DNA from: Adiantum capillus-veneris
Lineage: Eukaryota; Streptophyta; Polypodiopsida; Polypodiales; Pteridaceae
Direction of reading: 5' to 3'
NCBI GenBank assembly: GCA_014529385.2
Contig: CM043966.1
Coordinates: 43,842,537-43,906,536 of the forward strand
DNA: 64,000 nucleotides
Shown piece after piece: positions 11,163 through 20,119 of this stretch. Position 1 is the first letter of the stretch, and every line of letters begins with the position of its first letter. The notes under the pieces are model-generated. The model was not told where the DNA came from, did no database searches, and saw only the letters and a program-made list of their open reading frames with translations. Made by a program: the position numbers and the translations under genes.

Positions 11163-12315
11163 GTGTATTTACTCTTACAAGAAAGTTTCTCTTGGGCAGT
11201 TCAGAGGAGTTTTATAAAATATCAAAAGTCTCTTGGTAGAATTGTTGTAGTCCCAAAGAGTGAGGGGGATTGGACTCTCAATCTCCAACACCTCTCAAAT
11301 ACTCTAGCCAATAAATGGATCATGAGGGTAGCCTCCTCTTATGACTTCTGGGTTGTTTATATCAAGAAAGATCAACCTATTCAATTTGAAGGGTTACAGA
11401 GCGTGGCTTGGGATGTCTCTTCATGAACTTTTAACTTCAAAATTTTATTTCACCCCTAGAGGGTCTAATCTTGTTTGTAGGTTCTAGAAGGCTTGGAACA
11501 TCCAAAAGTCCAGGTGGTCCCCTCCCAAAATCTAGGAATTCTCAACTCAGTTATGGCTCTAGGATTCTATTTGTTTGGATGGTTTGGCCATGCAGAAGAG
11601 TGGGAGCTATCCAAGAAGGTGCACAAGTGCTTAAGAGAAAGAATCAAATATTGGAAATATGTCTATAAAGAAGGGGAGTTTCTCACTGCTAATGAGCTCA
11701 TCCAAAAGCTTTGAATCACTCAAGAATGTGCAGATTTGGTCTTAGTAAGATGTCATAGGTTCCAAGACTAGTTGTAGAGATGTGCCAAAGGCCAATCGGC
11801 CTCTTTCTCCCAGATCTAAAGCTTTTGAGATCACTATGTAGCCAACCCTGGTTAAATAGCTCAACCTCAAATGGGGGTTATCTTTACCCTCTTTCCATAA
11901 AACATAGTTGTCTTATGTTTCTCATCCTACATCAAGGTGTCTGGACAGGTGCAAAAGTAAAGAAGTTGGGGATAGTAGATGGTATTTTCCCAAGGTGCAA
12001 CTGTCACGAAGAATCATTGGTTCGTCCTTTTGTGCACTGAAAATTCAACATCTTGTTCAAATCAGAGCTTCAATTTTTTTTAGCGTTAAAGCATCAATGT
12101 TTTGTTGGAGATCCTTACTTCTGGGAGAATGCGGTTTTGTTGATGTACCTCTCTGGACCTACCTTAGAGGGGTCCTCTTGTGGCATATCTGGTTGGAAAG
12201 GAACCGAGCCCTTTTTGGGAGACCTCACTCCCCATCTACTGTCCCATTGTTTATCAGTTTTATTAGAGCTATGAAGGAACTTTATGGTTTGATTACTGAA
12301 GTTGCAGTGATGTAA
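11163..12315 (+). pseudogene. LINE ORF2 C-terminal region with RT zinc-binding remnant
   Basis: Frames at 11163-11426, 11493-11714 and 11908-12315 form the C-terminal half of a plant LINE ORF2. The final block GVLLWHIWLERNRALFG (about 12170-12225) is the hallmark end of the plant RT zinc-binding (zf-RVT) family. The Cys/His cluster before it is only partly recognisable (GIFPRCNCHEESLVRPFVH, 11980-12040) and sits in another frame. Stops and frameshifts throughout. Confidence 0.7.
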
Positions 12316-12651
12316 GTCAAAGACCTTCAAAGGGCCCTTAGATGGCAAAGATGGAGAGCAATTATTTTCTCCTTCTATTAGCCCTCTAGAATGTATTTGA
12401 TCTTAAGATGTTTCTCTTCATTTTCATTTTGATGTATATCCCTTATTTTGGTCTATAAGTCTCTTGCAGATAGCATAACCCCTATCCGTCTATAGGGGTG
12501 CTTGTATTTTCTTCTTCTTTTTAATTCAATTAGTACTTTCTCCAAAAAAGTATGTTCCTACAATTTTAGAAAAATAATTCCATTTTTTATTACAGAGAGA
12601 AAGAGCCGTCAAATGTCGATTGGCGTGGGGGCGAGGCATAGACACTTTGCG

Positions 12652-12652
<1 letters not shown>

Positions 12653-12702
<50 letters not shown>
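12653..12702. repeat. Homopolymer of 50 G
   Basis: An uninterrupted run of 50 G bases, preceded by CGCGC and another short G run. It could fold as a G-quadruplex, or could be a sequencing or assembly artefact. A frame reading through it as polyglycine is not taken as a gene. Confidence 0.95.
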
Positions 12703-12719
12703 CTAACAAGCAACAGAGC

Positions 12720-13609
12720 AGCTGGCCATCCCAAATTCGTCTTGATATGAGGGGTCAAAAGGGCTTGTTGAGTTTCTTTTCTATATTAAAGGGATGACTT
12801 GGTAGCATTGAAATCAACTGGATAGGGTGGGTAGCGCACACAAGCAGAGACTTTGAATCCGGTATATATGAGTTCAAACCTGAGATTGTGAACGATAATT
12901 TTTTTGTTGTGCGCTATGCCAGAAGAAGCAAGAATGTATCTGGGAAGATTCTACGCAATAAAATATGGATGTAGCTAGTATGAGAATATCGGCGGCTCTA
13001 GGGGGGGGCACCAGTTGAAGGAAATAAAAAATATGTAAAACATAAAAAAATGCTCTCTCCCAATCGGCAGGTGAGTGAACAAGTCCAAGGTGAGGTAGGG
13101 TGAGATGAGTGCATGCTTCATTTGATGAGAATGTGCATGATTGGTTGCATCTGGGGATGAGGGAAGAGCGAGACTAAGTCTAGTAGAGGGATCATGCGCT
13201 CGATGCACGCTGCGTGGATTTAAATTAAAAAAGAAAGAGCATGCTACAAGACATTAAGAACCTTTGGCCGTACTAGTGTACGAAGGAGGTAGTGCTTCTC
13301 CTGTTGAGGAGGGTGTGAGTTTGATTCACATATGTTTTGTTTATCTAATGTAGTATGGGCCATGACATATGTTGGATAGAGGGGATTCGTGGGAATCTTG
13401 CTCATAAATGAATAAATTGAACTAGCTGCCAGGTAGGGTTGGTGCAATGGATAAAAATCATGTCGTGGGAACGTGGGGTAGCAATAAGGAGAGACTGCAG
13501 CAACTATGACCTTACGCCAATGAGACTGGTCTAGCCGAGACTAAGTCAATTGCAGAAAAACGCGTTGGAGCAACACCTTTTAAAAACGGCGGGCATGCTC
13601 CACTTTCTC

Positions 13610-13612
<3 letters not shown>
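12720..13612. other. Intergenic stretch with a short hairpin repeat
   Basis: No protein-coding gene is seen. TAGCGCACA (12832-12840) and its exact inverse TGTGCGCTA (12908-12916) flank about 67 bases that contain GAGTTCAAACC, a match to the pol III B box. That fits a tRNA-derived SINE or small MITE remnant, but neither is proven. A second B-box-like word (GAGTTTGATTC) lies at about 13317. Confidence 0.35.

Positions 13613-13650
<38 letters not shown>
13613..13650. repeat. (CT)n microsatellite
   Basis: About 19 CT units, ending TTGCAG, directly upstream of the ADT-like gene. CT runs of this kind are common in plant 5' leaders, and the trailing TTGCAG could also serve as a splice acceptor for a leader intron. 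Confidence 0.95.
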
Positions 13651-13652
<2 letters not shown>

Positions 13653-13709
13653 CAGCTAGTTCTTAAGAATCATTGAATCCGACTTCTGAGGTTACTCAGA
13701 GGACTACCA

Positions 13710-14852
13710 ATGGAGGTCACGAAACTGCGGCAAGGTGCCCTCTCTAACACAGCGCCAGCTGCTCCCGCACCGGGGCAGCATCGCCGACCTCACGTTGAGC
13801 TGCAAAGCCTGCCCATAGCAAGAGACAGCCATGGAAGATCTCCCTTACAATATAGTAATGCCGGCTTCAGCTTTCAGAGCCCGAAATCAATGGTGGCGAC
13901 GCCAAAGCCCAGCAGCCCCGCAGCGTTGCTTGTAGAATCCCTGGCCCCTAGTGCAGCGAAGTCGAAGAATTGGGCCTCTCTGCAGGAGAAGAAGCCGATG
14001 GCGCCGCATAATTTGGGACGATGCTTGCTGGAAGTGAGCGGCAACAGTATCAGCGCCGCCTTGAAAATGGTGGCATGGGGTGAGGTGGCGTGCGAGGGCA
14101 GCCCAACAGTGAGAGCCTTGAGCCAGGCATTTCCAGAGAGCAATCCCGCCATGTACAGTCAGCCAGAAGCGGCGTTGTCGGCCTTAGAAGGTCGCCAAGT
14201 GCAGCGAGCCCTTCTCCCTGTCGAGAGCTCTACGCGAGGAAGCGTGCATAGAACCTACGATCTGCTGCTTCGCCACAAAAATGTGCATATAGTAGGGGAG
14301 CTTCTGCAAGTGCAGCAGCGCTTGCATCGCCCTGCAGAAACTGAGGATGAGGAAACGGAATGCGGGCGTTTCTGGGTGCTGTCAAGAGATGCATCTGTGC
14401 TCCCGCCGCTGGACATGTCAGGGACGGAGAAGGAGCAGAAAACGGTAAGCTTCAAAAGCACCGTGGCGATGGTGCTGAGGGAAGGACTGGGCGCCCTTCA
14501 CAAAGCGCTTGCCGCTTTCGCCTTCCGCGGCATCGAGGTGAGCAAAGTGGAAAGCCGGCCATGGCGGCCCCAGCCGCTTGCAACTGCGCCTGCCAGCTGC
14601 CAAACGTCCACCACGTCGGGCCATTTGTACTTCCAGTACGTGCTCTTCATAGACATCGAAAGCTCCACTGCCAGCCGTGCTACGCAGAACGCTCTGGCGC
14701 AGCTTCAAGAGCACGCTTCCTTCTTGCGGCTCTTGGGCAGTTATCCCTGCTTCCACACCTCTTCCTTGCAACAATATGTTAGTACTCCTGTCGCTCATCA
14801 GCCGGCTCTTACCAACCACCTTCCCGTCCTACAAGTTGGAGCTGCTCCTTAA
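13710..14852 (+). CDS. Arogenate/prephenate dehydratase-like protein with ACT domain, catalytic part reduced
   Basis: An intact 380-codon frame, clearly more GC-rich than its surroundings. Arogenate and prephenate dehydratases make phenylalanine, in plants in the plastid, and have a dehydratase domain followed by a Phe-sensing ACT domain. Here residues about 1-110 are low in acidic residues and could hold a transit peptide. Residues about 120-200 match the start of the dehydratase domain (LPVESSTRGSVHRTYDLLLRH, usually [20 protein letters not shown]). The frame then jumps to GRFWVLSRD, where the family has the essential Thr-Arg-Phe. Roughly 70-80 central residues are missing. Residues about 245-345 form an ACT domain (GLGALHKALAAFAFRGIEVSKVESRP, then FLRLLGSYP). 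The Asn of ENS is Ser and the Thr of TRF is Gly, so dehydratase activity is doubtful. The start at 13710 is the first ATG after the CT-rich leader. An expressed regulatory paralogue, or a recently dead gene that has not yet gained stops, are both possible. Confidence 0.8.
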   Translation: MEVTKLRQGALSNTAPAAPAPGQHRRPHVELQSLPIARDSHGRSPLQYSNAGFSFQSPKSMVATPKPSSPAALLVESLAPSAAKSKNWASLQEKKPMAPHNLGRCLLEVSGNSISAALKMVAWGEVACEGSPTVRALSQAFPESNPAMYSQPEAALSALEGRQVQRALLPVESSTRGSVHRTYDLLLRHKNVHIVGELLQVQQRLHRPAETEDEETECGRFWVLSRDASVLPPLDMSGTEKEQKTVSFKSTVAMVLREGLGALHKALAAFAFRGIEVSKVESRPWRPQPLATAPASCQTSTTSGHLYFQYVLFIDIESSTASRATQNALAQLQEHASFLRLLGSYPCFHTSSLQQYVSTPVAHQPALTNHLPVLQVGAAP

Positions 14853-15065
14853 ATTAATCCCAGCAAATAATCCTTGCTTCCATTATATACCAAAAATTAT
14901 CTGTTTGGCCTGCCCAAAGGGCAAGGCTATAATGCAGTGTACCACTCTTATTGCCAAACACATTTATGCACTTTTGTTTGCATTTCATTGATTGATATAT
15001 ATAGCTTCAATGAGGTCTTTGAATACGAATGGACCCTATGCAAAAACTTAATGTCTCTTTGGAGA
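14853..15065 (+). other. 3' flank of the ADT-like gene
   Basis: AT-rich DNA without a supported gene. Short frames here have no recognisable content. It probably includes the 3' untranslated region of the upstream gene, but no clear polyadenylation signal was identified. Confidence 0.3.
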
Positions 15066-15270
15066 CTAACCCCATGAAGAATCTTGAGGGAAAAAATGGT
15101 TTGCTTCATAATGAAGTAGTAAAGATGTACACCAAGTGTGGTGTATTTAAGAAAGGATGAAAAGTTCTTGTTGAGCTTTCTACTCGAGATTTTGTCTCTT
15201 GGAATTCATAATGCAAGAGTAGTCAATTTGCACACCAAGTGTGGTGTATTCAAGAAAGAATGACAAGTTC
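15066..15270 (+). pseudogene. PPR (pentatricopeptide repeat) gene fragment
   Basis: The plus strand reads VKMYTKCGVFKKG, a stop, then KVLVELSTRDFVSWNS, which is the canonical plant PPR spacing (…MYAKCG…KVF…RDVVSWN…). A second, diverged copy of the coding motif (CACACCAAGTGTGGTGTATT and following) occurs about 95 bases later, at about 15230, in another frame. PPR proteins bind organelle RNA. This piece is one or two repeats long and holds stop codons. It ends at the T-run where a minus-strand LINE tail begins. Confidence 0.65.
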
Positions 15271-16120
15271 TTTATTTTTTTACAAAACAGGAATTGCATT
15301 ACGTACAAAGAGGGAAAGAGGGTTACAACTTTGCATCACAAGCAGGGAGAGAGGCATCCCAAGGTAAAGGAAGCCAAGGGGAAATTTAGTTACAAATTTA
15401 AAGAAAGCTAGCCATCATCAGTCTCTCCTTCGAGTAGAGCTTGACCATAAGAGACATCCAACATTTCCATTTGTGGCATCTTTGGATTTCAAACAATTAG
15501 GGGCAAGTTGAAACTATTTTCATCTGGCAGATGCAAAAGAGGGACATCTTCTTGATTTGTAATACAAAAGCAACGACGTTATTTGCAAAATTATGCTCAT
15601 GAAATAGAGCTTCATTTCTTTTAGTCCAACAGACCCATAGGTGTCAAAGCCTCGAAATGTTCCATAAAGGGATATCCGTTCTGATGCAGACTCCTACTAA
15701 TAGCTCTTCAGCTAAAAATTTCTGAGGATGAAGCTCTTTGTAGCAGTGCTTCCAAATGTCCATCTTCTTGAGGTTAGTAGGGCAATCTATAAAAATGTGA
15801 TGTAGATCTGCATTCTCGTTGCACCTTCTACACTCTCCATCCCCCATATTGACATTTAATGCTTTTTGAGTAGTCCAAATACCTTGGGGTAGTATAAGCC
15901 AAGCCAAAATACTGTGTTTGATTTGAATGGCATAACTCCATAAACACTTGAACTTGTAGATGCATTGCTTGGAGGCTGGAGCTCCAATTGAGGTTCCATT
16001 TTTTGTTTCGTTTCCTTCTGAGCTCTTCACGAAATTAAGGAATAGATAAGCTTCTATATGCTTTCCAAGCAGTCCTGATTCTAGCTACAACTCCTTGACT
16101 TCATTAATCATGCACACAAT
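15271..16120 (-). mobile_element. 5'-truncated LINE tail
   Basis: On the minus strand this is the end of a LINE ORF2 (15644-16030), a 3' untranslated region of about 360 bases, and an A-rich end at about 15283-15275 (plus strand CTTTATTTTTTTACAAAA). The insertion lies at the end of the PPR fragment. Target-site duplications could not be proven by eye. Confidence 0.65.
15644..16030 (-). pseudogene. LINE ORF2 C-terminal zinc-binding (zf-RVT) region
   Basis: A 128-codon open stretch containing WSYAIQIKHSILAWLILPQG and then CRRCNENADLHHIFIDCP, the CxxC...HxxxxC cluster of the plant RT zinc-binding family. It would normally lie at the end of an ORF2 of more than 1,000 residues. Everything upstream, including the RT, is missing, as expected from incomplete reverse transcription. 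Confidence 0.75.
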
Positions 16121-16136
16121 TGCAAATAGACAAACG

Positions 16137-16160
16137 GGTTTAGGGTTTAGGGTTTGGGCC
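16137..16160 (+). promoter_or_regulatory. Telobox cluster (TTTAGGG repeats)
   Basis: Three head-to-tail units of the plant telomere motif (GGGTTTAGGGTTTAGGGTTT). Short teloboxes occur in plant promoters and can bind Myb-type factors. About 220 bases downstream is a good TATA box. Too short to be a telomere relic by itself. Confidence 0.5.
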
Positions 16161-16374
16161 CCAACCAGAAACCCAGATGGGTCCTCAACACCATTTCAGA
16201 ATCAGGCGGTGGATTTTTCAAAAATTTTGGAGTTACACCAAAATTCAAGAAAGGAGGGAAGGATGTAGAAGGCGAAGACAGTCCCAACAGGTGGGAAATG
16301 TCTCTTGGAAAGCCAAACAACGATCAGTCACACATTAGTGATTACCACGGCAGCTACTACAATAACTTCTAGAA

Positions 16375-16386
16375 GGCTATAAATAG
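16375..16386 (+). promoter_or_regulatory. TATA box of LTR remnant
   Basis: CTATAAATAGG is a near-consensus plant TATA element. It sits in the AT-rich middle of the probable LTR and would set a start about 30 bases downstream. Confidence 0.45.
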
Positions 16387-16754
16387 GACCCATTACATTG
16401 TAATCGGGCTTCTAGCTTCGTACTTCTTAGTTCTCTTGGTTTTAGCTTTCCAAGTATTTCCTGAGCTACAATCTCTTCGCATGTAACTTCACCTTATAAT
16501 CATTATTGATGTTGTAATCATTTGAGCTTCAATCTATTATACCTGGTTGTTCCTGAACTATGAATCTGAAACTACAAACACTTTTCCAGTTGTCCAGTCT
16601 GTCTCTCATTTCAGTATACTATTTCAATTAGATAACTATTTCAGTTCAGTCTCTAGTCTCTATTCCAATTTCACTGATTGACCTGACGACTTGCCAGTAG
16701 CTCTAAATTCTAGCACTGGAATCAGCTATCTGAAGAGATCAGCTCCAATTCCAC

Positions 16755-17010
16755 CTCCCTACAGTGCGACTCGATGGTCAGTAACAACCAGCGATGGAAA
16801 ATCTAATTGCACATCCTAAGCTACTCCTTGCAGTGTGACACGAGGTCAACTGCAGTCAAGGACGAAGAGTTTAAAGTCTAAACCCCCCTTGCAATGTGTC
16901 CTGAGGATCAACACAGCCAAGGAAGGGTGTCTAAACTCTCTCTGTTTGCAGTGTGACATGGGTGTCAACATAGTCAAAGAGAGTCTAACATGCAAACTAA
17001 CACCTCTGAG
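16755..17010 (+). repeat. Degenerate tandem repeat, four copies of about 60 bp
   Basis: The word TGCAGTGTGACAY and its variants recurs at about 16762, 16830, 16891 and 16949. Each is followed by a GGTCAACA-like word, AGTCAAGGA and GTCTAAAC. Spacing is 68, 61 and 58 bases. It lies in the downstream part of the putative LTR. Confidence 0.6.
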
Positions 17011-17168
17011 GCTGATTTGACCCATCTTGACGATGCCAATGATAGATAGAAATGGAGCACTCAATGCCGGCAAGGGAATGGCCAAGGTGAGTCTCGATGG
17101 GCTACCTACGTACCGGGTCGTGATAGGCATCTATCAAGGTGGTACGAATGCAACTATCAAGGTGGTAT

Positions 17169-17182
17169 CAATGCCGCAGTGA
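17169..17182 (+). other. PBS-like site
   Basis: TGGTATCAATGCCG resembles the initiator-Met tRNA primer-binding site TGGTATCAGAGC. It is the second half of a 24-base direct repeat (CTATCAAGGTGGTA...), the first half of which starts at about 17132. Confidence 0.3.
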
Positions 17183-17210
17183 CCCGAGAAAGGCAGACAA
17201 TGGCACTCTG

Positions 17211-17910
17211 TCATAACCTTTTCTGCAACATTGTTTTTCGCATCAAATAGCCATCCTGTATGGAATAGCCTACAACTGTCTCCCCACTCCGCAATCGGGA
17301 GAAGATATCCAAAAAATCTAAGTCTGTGGCGTATTGGTCTACCATATCCTTGAAACTTTTATGATGTATCACGAAAATAGCTAAAGCCAAGGGCTTGCAA
17401 GACAACACGTCTGCCACCATAGTTTTATGTCCATGTACATGGACTATCTGAAAATGAAATTGTGACAGAATATTCATCCATCTCATTTTCTTTTCCGATG
17501 ACTGCTTCTGTGACAAGAAGTAGTGTAAACTCTGATAGTCGGTGAAAACCATAAGGTCAGCTCCGAGTAGAAAATGGCGCCACTGAGTAAGAGCATGGAT
17601 CACTGCCAAAAAATCTTTCTTGTAAATCTATGCAATGCGCTAAGGATGTGATAACATCCTACTCTCATAAACTATCACATGGTTTTCCTACATCAGGACT
17701 TCTCCCATGAGAAAGGAACCCCTTTTTGAGTCAACATATGCAAAGGAGAAGATATCTCCACAAATTTCTTTTGAACTGTCAATAATGTGAGCACACCTAT
17801 CCTCTCAAGGCAGGCGATCCTACAGAGCCTAGGAGCTACCGCACTATTATGGTTTGATACACATTGACACGGTTGTACACTTCCATTCTTAAACAACAGT
17901 TGAGTAATTG
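17211..17910 (-). pseudogene. Gypsy pol remnant: RT tail and RNase H
   Basis: Minus strand: an RT tail (17896-17693, KKFVEISSPLHMLTQKGVPFSW) is followed by RNase H and the linker to integrase (17609-17211, VIHALTQWRHFLLGADLMVFTDYQSLHYFLSQK). The part between them, normally holding the first RNase H Asp, is shortened and broken. The remnant ends at about 17211, just before integrase. The LINE at 17914 follows directly on its upstream side. Confidence 0.75.
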
Positions 17911-17913
17911 GGC

Positions 17914-19100
17914 AGAGAATGAGGATGTACGAGCAAAGGGGTCAAGCCGGTTTCAAGAGGGGTTTCTCCACTCTTGATCATATTCTAACACTCAGAGCCA
18001 TCATTGAGGAGGGAAGGTCACATGGGAGACGGATTTATTGTAGCTTTGTGGCTTTTCGTAAAGCCGCTTGACATGGTACCAAGAGCTTGATTGATGCACA
18101 AACTGCAGGAGATGGAGGTTTCCATAGTGTTGATTTGGGGGATTATAGCTCTATACAGATTAGTGATGGGACACGTATGCACTCTAAAAGGGGTGTCTGA
18201 TTTAATTCACTCCACTATTGGGGTGAAACAGGGTTGCCCATATTCTCCTATTTGGTATGTATGTTGATGAGGTTTTTGATTACATTGACAGAGAGGGTGA
18301 TAGAGGTGCCCATCTGGCAGGGACGTGGATCCCATTGTTGTTATATGCTGATGATATTGTGTTGATCTTTGATTCACTAGAGGGTATGCATCAACATTTG
18401 GATGCACTACATAGTTTCGTAGAGGATAATGGATTGTCGATCATTCTTGGTTAAACCAAGGTTATGGTGTTTAACACCACATCGTAGTGGATCAGGCGAT
18501 CAACACCTACTTTCAAATATGGTTAAGAGATTATGGAGTATACAGATGTAGACACTTATCGTGGGGTAGTCTTCACTGGGCTGAGATTTTCTCTAAGGAG
18601 TGTAGTAGAGACTAGACTGACTAGAGCTTATGCAGCTTTGGGAGGCTTGGAGAGGATATATTGTAGGTTTAGTTCCAGGAACCTCGGCGGAAAAAGTTAT
18701 GGCTCTTTGATACTCTAGTGGCATCAACTATGTTGTAGGGGGTGTAGGTTTGGGGACCTTATGTAGGCCAAGATGGTTGGAAAAGTATGGAGAGGCCCTT
18801 GATATCTATGATCTCTTGGCTAATTAGAGCCAAGGCCTCCGTACCACACAATATCATTCAGCAGAGCTAGATGATCACCCTATGGATTGAGGTGCTTATT
18901 AGATCAGTCTCCTTTGTACACAGTCTATGGGATACTACTAGGGATAGATATGCTAGATTGGCCCTTGAGTCTTCTAGACAATTTCTCTACAAGGGGACAC
19001 ATCATATTGGTATGCACAAATCACATCATGGCTTTAGACAAAGGGCTTCACCATGGACATATGTTGCTTTTCCAAAAGTTGCTTCTATGACAAGACATAG
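17914..19100 (+). mobile_element. LINE RT fragment, second family
   Basis: The plus strand carries an RT: GFSTLDHILTLRAIIEEGRSHGRRI, then GVKQGCP (about 18220), LLYADDIVLIFDS (18335-18375), then a thumb/connection region RLTRAYAALGGLERI (18620-18660) and DRYARLALESS (18945-18975). In RT motif A the catalytic Asp is gone (FVAFRKAA where FVDFRKAFD is usual). Several stops. It separates two minus-strand gypsy RNase H pieces and so may be nested in them, although the two pieces differ enough to be separate copies. Confidence 0.8.
18257..18454 (+). pseudogene. LINE RT palm (YADD box)
   Basis: The longest open piece of this LINE RT. YADD at 18344-18355 is intact. The residues before it (DEVFDYI, HLAGTWIPLLL) follow the fern-type LINE pattern I recall. 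The stop at 18452-18454 replaces a conserved Lys/Thr region. Confidence 0.75.
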
Positions 19101-19385
19101 CATAGACTCTAATGATCAATAAAGACCGTGAAATCGGCTTTGAGTAGATAATGTTGCCACTATGTAAGAGCATGGATTACAACAAATAGCTCTTTTTCAT
19201 AAATCTGTGCTACCAATTCTGTCCTTGAAAACATTTTGATTCCATAAGCAATCACATGGCCTTCTTGCATCAAGACCGCTCCTAGACTATGACCACAAGC
19301 ATCACAATAAACTTTGAGTGGCTTTTGCAAGTCTGGCAAAGTCAACACTAGTCTAGTAGTCAATTTTTCCTTCAGTGTTTGAAAA
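19101..19385 (-). pseudogene. Gypsy RNase H remnant
   Basis: Minus strand: LVLTLPDLQKPLKVYCDACGHSLGAVLMQEG, then KMFSRTELVAQIYEKELFVVIHALT, then after a stop WQHYLLKADFTVF. These are the first two RNase H blocks of a gypsy element (Asp of CDA, Glu of YEKEL). It is cut at about 19100 by the LINE and ends at 19385 next to the CACTA terminus. Confidence 0.75.
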
Positions 19386-19388
19386 GCA

Positions 19389-19400
19389 CACTACAAGAGG
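19389..19400 (+). repeat. CACTA terminal inverted repeat
   Basis: CACTACAAGAGG matches the start of plant CACTA elements. It would be bound and cut by the TNP2-type transposase. The flanking three bases are GCA. A partner copy at the other end was not seen. Confidence 0.75.
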
Positions 19401-19419
19401 TTGTGTGCACTTGTGACGC

Positions 19420-19660
19420 AGTTAGCGACGAAAATACATTGGGTTTTTATACTCCCCGGTGTCGCTAAGATCGTCGCTAACAGCGTCGATACGGGAACGT
19501 CGCTATGAGCGTCGCTATAACCGTCGCTATAGATGTTGCTATATAGCGATGCCTATAGCGACGATCATAGCGACGTTTACAGGCCACCTATAGGGGCGTT
19601 TATAGCGACGATGCAGAGCCTTATATAGCAATGGTCATAGCGAAGCCCGAGATATTTTTT
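19420..19660. repeat. CACTA subterminal repeat array
   Basis: About eleven copies of a CGTCGCTA-type motif. The first half of the array is mostly in the TCGCTA orientation and the second half mostly in the TAGCGA orientation, turning over near 19540. Such arrays are binding sites for the CACTA accessory protein. Confidence 0.8.
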
Positions 19661-20119
19661 TTTTGGTGGCGGGGCATTGAATGCCCTGCCACCCATCAAC
19701 CATATTGAATGTCTCAATAATTGAGTAAACCTAAATAAATCCGAGCTAAGCCCAGATTCACCTTTGAAAGAAAGTGCAAGCTTAGATATAGACCCAAAGT
19801 AGTCACCCACAAGACAATATAATCATTAACTCCATCATCCATAGTATTGTTTGCAGAATACAGAATACAGATACAAAATTGACAAAAGTAAATTGATGAA
19901 AGTAAATCAATGACAATTGTACACATCATAGGCAAAATCACTTGATTGTTAAACTTTGCAAATGTAATAGTTACAACACCATTGTCATTATTGAAAAAAT
20001 ATACATGGTTTTTCAATAGTTACAAAAAGACGTATAAACGTCATCTCATGATACATATGCTATGACAAAAGGAAACTAATGTTGTCTAGCTACGGCTAGA
20101 TTGATGTCGTCTAATCAAA

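Larger units (their letters stand above)
9811..12560 (+). mobile_element. Degenerate plant LINE (L1-type), RT and C-terminal domain
   Basis: The plus strand reads as a LINE ORF2 broken by many stops and frameshifts. The RT begins near ISKEELRETIGKLKPGKSPAIDGF (10000-10090). It continues with RPITCLIFVYKMFSLSLSRRL and EGFIKGRFIMDAI, and shows a decayed catalytic box FVDDPNALVKN at about 10755 (normally FADD). After further stops, a zinc-binding RT C-terminus appears (to 12315). The tail to about 12560 has no frame and ends near a short A-rich stretch. There is no upstream endonuclease, so it is 5'-truncated. It lies directly beside the gypsy leader. Confidence 0.8.
16130..17160 (+). mobile_element. 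Probable LTR remnant (solo or 5' LTR)
   Basis: No pol is attached in this orientation. Support comes from three signals in order: a telobox cluster (16137-16160), a TATA box CTATAAATAGG at about 16377, and a PBS-like TGGTATCAATGCC at about 17169 after the putative end. A four-copy degenerate tandem repeat fills 16755-17010. A short plus-strand frame (16154-16372) inside it has no known content. The left end and target duplication are not visible. Confidence 0.4.

Noticed and set aside
12502-12750. Polyglycine frame through the G run
   Set aside because: It is produced by the homopolymer. There is no protein-like sequence on either side.
14360-14819. Other frames over the ADT-like gene (both strands)
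   Set aside because: They are open because of the high GC. Only the 13710-14852 frame shows family motifs.
16137-16160. Telomeric repeat as a relic of a chromosome end
   Set aside because: Only about three units, in front of a TATA box. It fits a promoter telobox better.
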